From Chara braunii (taxonomy: Eukaryota; Streptophyta; Charophyceae; Charales; Characeae), in contig BFEA01000321.1 of the NCBI GenBank assembly GCA_003427395.1, positions 182,786 to 207,175 on the forward strand: DNA of 24,390 nucleotides. The letters are read 5' to 3'. Shown piece after piece: positions 1 to 8,795 of this stretch. The notes below the pieces were generated by a model. The model saw only the letters and a list, made by a program, of their open reading frames with translations. It ran no database searches and had not been told where the DNA came from. The translations under genes and the position numbers were made by a program. Position 1 is the stretch's first letter. The number at the start of each line of letters is the position of its first letter.

Positions 1-129
1 AAAAAAAAAAAAAAAAGAGAGTGATGTTCCTCGCATGAGGTAAGATAGAAATGGAGTGGGGGTGCGCCAGGAGATATATATCGAGAGGAGTGGTGGGATG
101 GGAGTCTCGTGAGTAAAAAAAAAAAAAAA

Positions 130-358
130 GGGCTGGAAGAGCATTTCGCCACTGCTCCCATAGAGACAGCTTCCCTACTATTACTGCTAGGCCTATCATC
201 TTCTGAGAGTTGTAAACCTTAGCTAGATCCACCTCTTCAGCCCTTCATTGGGCCGCCTGTTGCTGTCCATAACACCTGGCGGTCTAGCTACTCCCTTGAA
301 CACACCAGCGTTCCCTGCTTTCCAAGACTGCCCCTTTTTTTACCATTCTAAATTTCCA
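130..358 (-). other. Putative 3' UTR of LINE copy A
   Basis: This stretch lies downstream, on the minus strand, of the copy A reading frame that ends at 359. It has no convincing coding potential. On the minus strand it ends in a short T run (A run at 117-129 on plus), so there is no obvious poly(A) tail of the correct polarity. The conserved LINE-tail motif found elsewhere in the window was not seen here, so the tail is either divergent or cut off. Bases 1-130 contain two A runs (1-16 and about 117-129) and nothing else that I can name. Confidence 0.35.
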
Positions 359-2140
359 TCACTCTCCCCCATACCATGCCTTGCTGACTAAACAATTTGC
401 AGAGGGAGGAAAGAAGTCTGGGAACAGGTCACTTGGCCGCATTGGAGTTGCGTCATCTAGCTTGGTCCAATCATTGAAGAGGAGTCTGTAGTCTCTGGTT
501 ATCTCCTTGTTGCCCAGCACCCCCTCCTGCCCCCCTTTTTCCTTTTCCCATTCCACTTTCCCCAAACTCCCCCCCTTTTCCCCCACGAGCCATTCTTTGC
601 AGAATACTTGTATATTTTGCTTTATTTCGTTCTGACTATGGATGTATTTGATCGGCGTTTTGACTTCCTCCCACCCTGCTGTTATATTTGTCTGGATCTG
701 TTGTTGTATGCTCTCCGTAAATTCTGGTCCCTCCAACCTCACACTCTCCATTTCATAGGTGCAGCGGCGCCTCCATAGTGCCCACAGTACCGCCCTACGT
801 CCTTGCTTGAACATGTTGAAAGTGAAGTCGTCAGGCTGTTCTGAGGGCCATTTTTCAAACAGCAAGGCTTTCCAGTCCCATGGCCAGGGTGACCCCGTTC
901 CGAGCTGGTCCCAGACTCTATCCCACCAACGCCAGAGCCAGACTGCTCCGGGACATTGAAGAAAAATGTGCTCTATTGTTTTTGGTTTTTTCCTCGATGG
1001 GAATGCGCTCGAGCATAGTCGGCACTAGGGGAGGGCGAGTCCTTTCTGTTCAAGGTTGGTCCTATCTATCAACCAGTTATTGGTGGGTAGGCACCTGTGT
1101 TCTATTTGCCATTGTAGAGAGGCCACATTGACAGGTTTCCTTTTAGTTAATTGGAACCATTTAATGTTTCTCAGTGATTCTTTGCTAATGTTCAACTGTT
1201 TCATCCATCTCACTTCCACCTGGTCCCGTAGATTGATTTTTGGCCGGAGCAGTCGGTATGTTGCTTTAACAGTAATGCTATACAACGTTTTAGTATTGGT
1301 TCTGCCCCCACCCTGTATATTCGTCCATACAACCCACTCTAGAGGGTCCAGGGGCAGTTGAGTTATCGCTGTATCTGGGGAGAACGCCACCCATATGTCC
1401 TTCACCCTCAGAACTCTGATTCTTGAGAGTTCGTCCTTTCCGACGAATTGTATCTGTTCAGGATTGGTTCTTTGGAGAGAGTTGTCCTTACCTATTTTGA
1501 ATGTATCTACCACTACCGGCCCCTTTAGGTCACAGCACACCACATTGCCCACCTCTCCCTGACGGCCCCAGATTAATACCCAGTTGGATTCTTGTATTGA
1601 GGGCCCCTTGCTCAGAATTTTCGACCAGTTCAAGGGGATGCATTCTATAAGATTTTCCAATACTTCCTCTGGTCTGTGGCAATACCTCAATTTTTCCTTG
1701 AGTTGATCTCTTGTAATCCAGTCCCTCCTGTCTGCGTCCCAGTTATCTCCTATTCTAAGTACCCCCCGGTTCACCCATTCTTTCCATGGGGAGTCCGTGC
1801 AATGCAGTGCTTGACTTCTCGAATTAGTTATCCTTCTATTCCCGAACAATGGTTGTCGGATCACCTCTTCCCATCTTTCTGGTTGGGTTTTGTCTGGTAG
1901 GGGAAGGTTCCTCCATATCTCTAGCAGTGTCGACCAAAAACTTTCTTGTTGAGACCGTCTCCGTGGAATTGGTCATTCTCTGTTTTCAATCCCTGTGAGT
2001 GGGTTGATGTAGGTTGGTGTTTCCGGGGCTAATCTTGAGATCTGTTCCAAGGTCAAGTCCAACTTCGTCACGTACACTGGTCTTCAGCTTGAACTGACTC
2101 CTGTTGCATGTCGTAGTGTAGGCTAGAGTAGGTTCTGAGT
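359..2140 (-). pseudogene. LINE copy A: C-terminal part of ORF2 (post-RT region plus zinc-binding domain)
   Basis: On the minus strand one frame runs from about 1960 to 359. It is interrupted inside the main block only by a TAG at 1025-1027, where copies B and C suggest an ancestral Trp. A further TGA, also at a conserved Trp, lies near 1975. The protein aligns along its length with copies B and C: a segment ending in PLDPLEWVVW, then the LPTNNWL..R region, then Cys-x2-Cys followed by TIEHIFLQC. That matches the zf-RVT-type zinc-binding domain found after RT in many L1-like elements. The C-terminus ends in a Trp-Tyr-Gly motif shared with B and C. Weaker similarity continues to about 2140, and RT and EN are absent. 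Few disabling changes suggest it is the youngest copy here. The match is based on family pattern and paralogue comparison. Confidence 0.8.
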
Positions 2141-2383
2141 AGAGATAGGCTGGCCGCTGAGCGCCAATCGAGAAGGGTGACATTGGATACTATGTTGTTG
2201 GTGGTGAGAAGAGACCAGCATTGACATTTGGGTTCATTGTATTGCTCTTATTTGGCTTGTATCTGAGTGCATTGTGCTTTCTGCTTGGGACACGACTGTC
2301 TGGCTTTCAACGTCATATTGCAATTTGGTTCTCTCTATCCCTCTCACTCATTTTCCTTGCACAAAGCTAGTCTGGGTGTTAGT

Positions 2384-2403
2384 AGGGTGATATGAGAAGC
2401 CCT
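2384..2403 (-). repeat. Stem-loop resembling the LINE terminal hairpin
   Basis: A four-base stem (AGGG/CCCT) encloses a loop TGATATGAGAAG on the plus strand. The loop resembles the reverse complement of the TGCTCTTATCA loop found at the 3' end of LINE copy B and near 23479. It lies next to the tail motif at 2424-2477 in the order expected for a minus-strand LINE 3' end. The stem is short, so this rests mainly on its position and loop. Confidence 0.4.
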
Positions 2404-2423
2404 GCTTAGACTCCGTTCTGGTT

Positions 2424-2477
2424 GCTCCAATCTATTGATGGGGAGCTGCGTCTGTTGGAAATCGGGTCCAGCATCCC
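2424..2477 (-). repeat. LINE-tail conserved motif, copy 1
   Basis: Read on the minus strand this contains GCTGGACCCGATTTCC, then a CAGCTCCCCA core and AATAGATTGGAGC. The same order of blocks appears in the 3' UTRs of LINE copies B and C. GCTCC near the core and GGAGC at the end can pair into a stem. There is no LINE coding sequence directly upstream on the minus strand, so it is a severely truncated LINE end or part of a short element sharing the tail. Confidence 0.65.
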
Positions 2478-2538
2478 TGTGTATACATCTTCATCGCTGA
2501 AACATGCAGAAAGTACAGAAATGCAGAAATGTAGAAAA

Positions 2539-2740
2539 GCAGGAAAAGTAGCGGTCTGCTAGGGGTGGCCCGGGTGGGTGCTCGTATCATTTTTTTTTTT
2601 TTTTTTAATGAACTTCGTATACGGGAAACCTACTTAATGAGGTGATAAAAGCATCCCCGGTGCTCGTATCACTATCCCTAGCAGGACCAACAGATGTTAT
2701 AAAAAAAAAAAAAAAAAAAAAAAAAAGGCAGAAAAAGTAG
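2539..2740 (+). mobile_element. Candidate SINE with poly(A) tail and 13-bp target-site duplication
   Basis: The element spans about 2552-2726. It starts near CTGCTAGGGG, contains a run of about 18 T, and ends in a tract of 26 A at 2701-2726. It is bracketed by GCAGGAAAAGTAG (2539-2551) and GCAGAAAAAGTAG (2728-2740), which match at 12 of 13 bases as expected from target-primed retrotransposition. The ends pair (TGCTAGGG with CCCTAGCA). The block TGCTCGTATCA occurs twice, ending at 2589 and 2671. The 3' block TGCTCGTATCAC followed by CCCTAGCA resembles the terminal hairpin of LINE copy B. No clear A or B box was found, so the promoter type is unknown. The low-complexity A-rich flanks are a caution about the duplication. 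Confidence 0.55.
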
Positions 2741-2811
2741 GAACTAGTGTTACGCTTTCTCAGGCTGCTCTTTGGGATTTGAGACTGACTGACCAGTAAA
2801 TGACTAAGGGT

Positions 2812-2900
2812 CAGATCCCACTACCCTAGATTATTCATTTTTCACCCTCGATTACGAAGATCAATGGTCAGAAATGAACAATAGGGGCTAGTGGGATCTG
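2812..2900. repeat. Imperfect foldback repeat
   Basis: Arms of 29 bp at 2812-2840 and 2872-2900 are inverted copies matching at 24 of 29 positions, with the outer 12 bases identical (CAGATCCCACTA). The spacer is 31 bases. It may be a small MITE or a structured relic. No target duplication was identified. Confidence 0.55.
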
Positions 2901-2992
2901 GCTTTAAGGTCAGCCCAAACACTGGTTGCAGACAAAATGTAGGCATACTATACTGTAACAGAGGAAGGAAGAAAGTTCAGGGGCTAGAAGGT

Positions 2993-3050
2993 CTCTTTCT
3001 TTCTTTCTTTCTTTCCTTCTTTCTGTTTTACCTTTTTTCTTTTCTTTTCT
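2993..3050. repeat. CTTT-rich microsatellite, possibly a retroelement tail
   Basis: Repeated CTTT units with interruptions lie here. On the minus strand this is an AAAG-rich tract sitting downstream of the LINE-tail motif at 3134-3186. That is the position expected for the A-rich tail of copy D that has turned into a microsatellite. The tail origin is inference. Confidence 0.6.
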
Positions 3051-3133
3051 GGCTAAAGCCGTTTTGCAAGGCCTCTATCCCCCCGGTGGTGAGAGAACCG
3101 CCGGAATTGAGGTTTTGACTGTCCAGACACGGC

Positions 3134-3186
3134 GGACCGTCTATTGGTGGGGAGCGACACCTGCTGGCGACCGGGTCCAGTGTCCC
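3134..3186 (-). repeat. LINE-tail conserved motif, copy 2
   Basis: On the minus strand it reads ACTGGACCCGG, a CCAGCAGGTG block, then GCTCCCCACCAATAGACGG, the same order as in the 3' UTRs of copies B and C. It lies downstream of decayed LINE copy D and upstream of an AAAG-rich tract, so it probably belongs to the copy D 3' end. Confidence 0.7.
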
Positions 3187-3189
3187 TTG

Positions 3190-4190
3190 GATACATCAAC
3201 CCATAGTGTTCAATTTTATCTAATCCTGAGACTGTGGTCGTTTCTCTGTCTATCGTGGAGCTCCCTTCTTTCCCATGGGGGCCGATGGGGCTGCTGGTAC
3301 TACCCTTCCAACCCCAGAGCTCCCTGTTGCCCATTGGCCCGGCCCAGTGTCTGGAATTTGCAGTCCAGTCCTACTTCTCCAATATCTGTGTTTTCCCCCA
3401 GTCTGTCTCCCAATTACATACATCATCAGCCCTTTCCTTGGTTTCTGGTGGTGCCCACAAGGGCGGTTACTAGCATCCCTTAAGAGTCAAGATGTGGACT
3501 TGCCGCGTCCTTCCCGTCCTGTGGGTGCTTGCATCACTCGTCTTTCCGTTAACTACTGGAAGCAGGTCCGGTGCCTTCAGTGGCTGCGAAACTGAGTTCA
3601 GCTCTGTATGGCCCATCAGTGGACTTGCTACTCACCCCTCTGCCCAGCTATGTAGGATATTTGTTCCCTTGTACACCCTGTTTTTCCCCTCCCAGGGTAT
3701 CCCCTTCTTGTCCTCTCCCCACCTCAATAGCGATTGCTATGCGTTGCGTTGTCAATCCTAATCCTCCCCCTTACGCAACTAGGAGCTATTCTTCCCAGCT
3801 GGGAGTAGGTCCAGTGACCTCTCGTAGCTACTTGGCCAGATTATAGTCGTAAGTGCCCTGCCGTTGGGTCTGTTACCCTCCCCCCTTTCTCGCTCGCCCT
3901 GTCCTTCTGCCACAAGCCATTCTCCTTTATGAAGCTTCCTCCTGGGATGCTGATCCCGATCATTCCAGTTATTTCCTATTCGCTGTTGGGAGGGAAGAGA
4001 GAGGAGGAATCCTTGGCTCTGGAATTTTTGGAGACGGGTATGAGTATGGAGGGACGGGGTTTGAGCAGGGCGTTATCTGGAAACTACGACAAACGGGGGG
4101 GGGGGGGGGGGGGGCTGCATATGGGATGTTGAAATGTGGCAGGGTTTTAGTGGCCGAGCGGCCAGCAGTGTTCTTCAGATCTCCAGTTTT
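3190..4190 (-). other. Decayed C-terminus and 3' UTR of LINE copy D
   Basis: Several plus-strand open frames of about 90-140 codons lie here, but they overlap each other, lack recognisable domains and look like chance frames in C/T-rich sequence. On the minus strand a short segment near 3850-3940 contains a GEWLV-like block followed by a Glu/Gly-rich stretch, similar to a region near the C-terminus of copy A. Together with the tail motif at 3134-3186 this suggests a badly decayed C-terminus plus 3' UTR. An 18-base G run sits at about 4097-4114. Confidence 0.4.
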
Positions 4191-5757
4191 TTAAATGGAT
4201 TTGTGTGCCCTGCAGCTCTGCCATCATGATAAACTTCTGCGGCCCTAACCATTCTTCTTCGAATTGGCCTGGGCATCCTTAATCCTTCACTGTTTCATTT
4301 GGGGCGTCAGGAGGGGATCTTCATCGATAGTCCTGGTCTTCTGCTTCAGATGATCCCATACCCCTTTTATTCTTGCCACCAGATAATCTGACATGTGTTC
4401 CTTTGCTTGGGGAAGACTGAATGTGCGCTGCCGTCCTTTGGACGAGCAGCGAGCCCGCCATGCCACCATGAGCATTTTCAAGCCTGGTGATGGCAAAGAG
4501 GTTTCTTTCATACTGAGACCATTCGGTCGGGATATCCCTCTGGGTTCGCAAAAGGAGCAATCTTGGCACCCACGGGAACTGTGTGCCAGTCAGAACTGTC
4601 CATACCGGCGCCCCACCGTCTAGGGCAGCCTAACAGGCAATGCTCAAGAGTTGCTAGAGCAGGTGGGGATGCCCTGCAGAAGTATTCAATTTGGCGGATG
4701 GGGGACAGTTTGCCCTGCTGTCCCAGGTTCTTCCTTAAGACCAGCCAGTCCGGTATCGGAAGACGGTGTCACCTATAAAGTATCTTAGACTGAAGGGCTC
4801 GGTGCGAGGTGGGCATTATGTGTGAGTAATGTGATCAGAGGAAGGTTTGCAAGTCTTCTGCTGCAAAATACATCTTTGCTTTATTATTCGGACTGACGGT
4901 TTCTTCTTGTGGGCGAACCTGTAACCGTGCTTCGCTGTATATTGCCACAGTTTGAGGGGCCCTGTACCACCCTCCTTTGGCCACTCCCATTCCCCCTGAG
5001 GGGCCAGGTCAATGCCATTGGGCAGTGCTGCAATGGGTGTGCAGGGTTGGTAGGCATATAAGACACGTTTGTCCCCTTCCACTACCCTGACTCTGACCAG
5101 CTTTGCCCATCCTGTTTGGTGATGATCAGCTTCTTCATTTCGCAAGAACTGAGACCATCTAGCCCCGGGGCATGCTATACCATATGCGTCCAATTGGACT
5201 TGTTGGCCTGTTTTGTTCTCTATCCGAAACACCCTCTGTGGGTCACGAAGATCCGCATTGGGTACCAATCAGTCCCCTTGTTCTGTTGTGGGGCCTATTT
5301 TCAGTTGCTACACCCATGTTAGTGCAATGGCTTCCTAGAGGGGCCCCAACTTCCCCACTCTGTCCCGAACCTACTTAAGTTGATCCTTCAGTTGGTCCTT
5401 CGTCTTCCAGCTAGCACGTTGGGAGTCCCACAAGTCTCCAATGGTGAATAGCCCTCATGGCCACCCATGTCCGCCAGTGAGAGTTGTGAGTGGGCGCAAA
5501 AGGTTCATCATTTGTGTCCAGTATGCACTTGTGGCCAACCAGTCACTGTTTGATGATTTTGCGCCATTGTGGCAGTGGCTGAATACGTCCCGGGCCCATT
5601 TCTCTTCGTAGTTTGGCCATATTTGGCCACAGGGGATCATTACTTCTATTGGGTTGAGTTGAGGCATATCCCAATCGGAGTTCAAGCAGCTTTTTTGCAT
5701 GACTTCGGGCAGCAGTTTTAAATAGTTGATTTCATAGATCCGCTCCCAGCACATATG
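4190..5757 (-). pseudogene. LINE copy D: decayed ORF2 C-terminal half
   Basis: The minus strand holds open segments at about 5455-5757, 4816-5268 and 4287-4569, in more than one frame. The 4816-5268 segment parallels the copy A region before the zinc domain, with similarly spaced VRVVEGDK, ALPNGIDL and YTAKHGYRF blocks. Further downstream, near 4630-4700, an LEHCLLGCP block corresponds to IEHIFLQCP of the zinc-binding domain. Around 4287-4500 a VAWRARC block matches LWALWRRRC of copy A. The segment near 5455-5757 aligns loosely with the post-RT region. Divergence is much greater than in A, B or C, so this is an old insertion or a related subfamily. Its upstream end abuts copy B head to head. 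Confidence 0.6.
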
Positions 5758-6384
5758 GCAAAGAGGGACGATTATCTGATGCTTGCTCTTGATGTGCAAA
5801 AGGAACAACCATTCTCATTGGATGATATAATCCCATATAAGATGGGAGGGAGGATCTACCAAACCCATAAGGCCCACAAATTCAGACCCTGGTGCTTTAA
5901 ATGTAAAGCATACGGACACTTAAGCACAGAATTTGCCTGTCCCCTGCACCCCCAACATGCTATGATAACGGAACAAAGGTTAAATAAGGATCCAATGCGC
6001 CCACATCGATGGACACCAGGGGTACCAGGTCATGAGGGGTGGGTATATAGTGACGAGGCCAACTCCTTGGGAATGCCGATAGGTTGGTACTGGGAAGGAA
6101 GAAGTGATCATCGCAAAACCTCCCGCCCTCCTGCAGACTGGCTGCCACCGCACCACATGCAACACCAACCTCAACACCAGTCTCATCAACCACCTCACGG
6201 TAATCAAGGTAAGCAAGGGAATCAGGGTAACCAGGGACAACAAAACTTCCAACAGGGCAGGCAGGGTCATCCAAACCAGTTGAATCAGCAAAGCCAGCTA
6301 AACCAGCCAAACCAACCATCTCAGGGTAACCAGCACACACAGCAAAAGGAACACTCTCAATCAAAACAGAACAGACTGACATAG
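5755..6384 (+). pseudogene. LINE copy B ORF1, N-terminal piece: zinc knuckle and Q/N-rich tract
   Basis: A frame of 209 codons begins at an ATG next to the junction with copy D, so the start is probably not the ancestral one and the N-terminus is missing. Residues about 49-64 form a zinc-knuckle-like CFKCKAYGH...C pattern (Cys-x2-Cys-x4-His-x6-Cys), known from gag and LINE ORF1 nucleic-acid-binding proteins. From about residue 130 onward the chain is dominated by Gln, Asn, His and Pro with NQG/NQP repeats, which looks disordered and prion-like. The frame stops at 6382-6384. ORF1 then continues in a different frame, so at least one frameshift lies between here and about 6570. I infer the role as binding element RNA in a ribonucleoprotein. 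Confidence 0.65.
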
Positions 6385-6569
6385 ATGGAGGAAGGAAGTA
6401 ATACAGAGACTTCTGCGGGACACAGCAGGTTTATGGGCCCGTCTCCGGATCCATATTTACAAAAGAGAGTGCAATTGGGTAACCTGGAATGGAAGGAGGT
6501 AAGGAAGAAAAAGAAAAGAAAAAAATAGAACAAAGTAGCAAGGATCAACCCCCTGCCCAGCCATAAGAG

Positions 6570-7439
6570 CAACAATCACAACAACAACAACAACAACAAC
6601 AACGAATCCATCAAACACAGTCAGCACAGCAGACACAACAATCGTCACAGGGGGGTACAGTCCAACAAATGGACGAATCTCTCCAACAGGGAAAGCAGAT
6701 TTCATATTTATTGGTTACATCTCATTTCCCAAACGAAGCCAACAGCTCTGGCAAGCCATTGGGACAGAGGGAGGATAGAGAAGACATGAAAATAGATCAG
6801 TTGAAGGATGTGTTTTCACCTGATTTGATGGAAGTGGAAAACACCCCGATAGCGCCCTCACCTTTCATTGTAATGGGAGCCAGAAGGGAGGGAGTGGATT
6901 CGTTGATAGAGTTGCAGGCCAGCCTGCACAGAATGGTAATGTGGCTCATAGCTAATTTGAAATTGAAATTGTCAGCAAATTCGAGCCTGGACTGGTCGCA
7001 GATTCAAGTTCATATTTCCTCTCTCCTGATGAGTAGCGATAGTCTGAAAACAGCACTACATTTCGGTCTCCCTTCGGACTTCGCTTGGTCTGAGATGTGC
7101 GACAAACTCCTCCACGCGGTTTCAGAGAAGTTGTCACTTGCATGGCTCCCTCTACAAGTAGGAGACTTGAATCAGGTTCAGGCCAGTTGCAGGTACAAAC
7201 ATGATCACGACTCCAAAATGGACACTAAGATTATCAAAGGGGTCAGGCGTATTAAAGAATTGGCGAGGAGAAAGGACAATGATACAAAACTCAGAATCAC
7301 TGATAAAAAAAAGGAAACGCGGTTCAAGCGGTCCAGGAGCAAGATACAGAATCACCGCTTAGCGAGGCCGAAGAGAACAGGGTGCTACAAGAGTGTGCTG
7401 AAGAAGTTGGCTCTCACTCCAAAGAAAAACTCTGGATAA
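6570..7439 (+). pseudogene. LINE copy B ORF1, middle piece: polyglutamine stretch and helical domain
   Basis: The frame of the ATG at 6669 is also open upstream, where CAA repeats at about 6573-6603 encode polyglutamine. It therefore continues the Q-rich region of the previous piece in another frame. Around 6890-7140 lies a helical domain of about 75 residues containing WLIANLKLK, SDSLKTALHFGLP and MCDKLL. It corresponds to WLLDNLKLQ, SGSLREALKQGLP and MFHQLL in copy C at about 15660-15840. That shared pattern is the main evidence that this was real coding sequence. The C-terminal part is Lys/Arg-rich. The frame ends at a TAA (7437-7439) followed by an A-rich tract. I do not recognise the helical domain. 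Confidence 0.55.
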
Positions 7440-8255
7440 AAAAAACAAAAAAAAGGAAAGAAAAAAAAAAAGAAAACAGCAACAATCGAGGTCACTTCTG
7501 ATTTACAACACAGCATACAAGAATCAATCGCATTGGATCAATAGTCCAATCCCCCCTATCAAGACATACAGACGATGGGGCTACAACAGAAGGATCTGCT
7601 AGAGGATCACAAGAAAGTAGAGCTCCACGTGGAAAATGGATTGGATCAAATCAAGGCCTCAGATCTGCAGATGGTTATCACGACGGCCCAAATGATGGTA
7701 CCATATTCAGATGAGATAGACCGATGCTGTCATGATTCTCTACCACATATCCCCGTCCCCCTGGACATGAGAGTTTTCATCTGCTCGCAAGACCACTGTC
7801 TGTCCCTGGACAGGAGACCTTTCATCTGTTCGCTCGATCACTATCTACACAGGAGAGCTTCCATCTGTTCGCTCGATCACTGTCTGCAAAACGAACTCCC
7901 TGCAGCGGGAGGGATTCTAAGTAAAAATGGTCAGAGCCCGCTCCGTCCAGAAGCAAAATTGGTAGAAATACTCTCCCAAATCACAGGGGGGGGGGGGGAT
8001 TTCTCCAAACAGGAATAACTCGGGTAGACCAAAACGTCCTCTTTGTTAGAAGAGGACGATCTTATCTCTTCCTACCCTACGCAGAGGACAGGGAAAGAGA
8101 GCAAGGTAGAGGTAGATATAGCAGACAGGGAGACCCTCAACTCCACGAGGACAGACGACGACGCAATAGACCTCACCCAAGATTATCAGACTGAGAGCGC
8201 AGTGACCATAGAAAAACAGGAGATAAAAGGGGAGCAAACATCGCAGTCCCCCTAA
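7440..8255 (+). pseudogene. LINE copy B ORF1 linker region, broken by stops
   Basis: The same reading frame as the preceding and following ORF1 pieces carries open stretches at 7575-8018 and 8043-8255 separated by in-frame stops. No domain is recognised. The region is low in conservation relative to copy C and includes three short tandem repeats at 7769-7891 and a run of about 13 G near 7987. I interpret it as a fast-evolving linker between the helical domain and the domain just before ORF2. Confidence 0.45.
7769..7891 (+). repeat. Three tandem repeats in the ORF1 linker
   Basis: Units starting at 7769, 7814 and 7853 are 45, 39 and 39 bases long. Each encodes a variant of FICSxDHxL. Copy C lacks this array at the equivalent place but has its own 93-bp tandem repeat (16556-16732). 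Confidence 0.7.
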
Positions 8256-8795
8256 TTGCTCCAACTAGTTAGTACTCCAACATTGTCTAATCCCACCAGT
8301 AAAGGACAAAAGCTCAAAGTACGCCTCTCCCGGCCAACTGAATGGTCCCCCTTGTCTAAATCAGGAATGGTCTTCCTTCCAGTAAGGTTCAAAGACGGAG
8401 AGTGGGAAGCAGGGCTCTCAGCGATTGTCCCATCTCAATACGGGGAGATCACTCTCCATGGAGCTCACACAACTATTGTTAGATCTGAAGTACTCAAAAT
8501 AATAAAGGAACAATTCCCAGCAGGAGATTGGGCCTCCCCCACACTGTCATCAGGACCAGAGAGAGTGGCAGATTGCGACATATATGTTAAGTATAGAGTA
8601 TCCGATACTCCCTCTCTGAAATGGATGAATGTGGAAGCAATTAAGGACCTACAAATTCTCAAAATCAAGTCTAATCAGTTATGGACGGAGGAGGACGTCA
8701 TTATCCTTCTTCTCAGATTAGTACGACAGGCTTCCCTCAAGAAAGGTGAGATTCTAGATACTGTAACCTGGAAAGAAATAGTATGCAATGGATAA
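8256..8795 (+). pseudogene. LINE copy B ORF1, C-terminal conserved domain of unknown function
   Basis: An open frame of 179 codons is in frame with the previous ORF1 pieces, from which it is separated by one TAA at 8253-8255. Residues about 38-175 align with the end of copy C ORF1. Shared blocks are VFLPVRFKDGEWEAGLS (IVLPVRHKEGVWEVGLS in C), DIYVKYRV...LKWMN (DVYIKYEQ...LRWFN) and LWTEEDVIILLLRLV (FWTEVDVSILLSRLI). The alternating hydrophobic pattern in the first half suggests a beta-rich fold followed by helices. I do not recognise a named family. It ends eight bases inside the ORF2 start (ATGGATAA), so it sits at the ORF1/ORF2 boundary. Confidence 0.7.

Noticed and set aside
1056-1361. Plus-strand frame of 101 codons
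   Set aside because: It is antisense to the well-supported minus-strand ORF2 of copy A.
2556-2684. Reading the 2552-2726 element as a hAT MITE because the ends resemble CTAGGG-type termini
   Set aside because: No 8-bp target duplication flanks the termini, whereas a 13-bp duplication outside a poly(A) tract fits retrotransposition better.
3064-3846. Several overlapping plus-strand open frames of 80-140 codons
   Set aside because: They overlap in different frames, have no recognised domain and lie in pyrimidine-rich sequence antisense to a decayed LINE tail.
5960-6382. Minus-strand frame of 140 codons
   Set aside because: It is the shadow of the Q/N-rich ORF1 frame, where CAA and CAG codons leave the antisense open.
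7769-7891. Short spaced repeats considered as a CRISPR array
   Set aside because: Units are directly adjacent without unique spacers, are imperfect, and lie in a LINE coding region of eukaryotic type.
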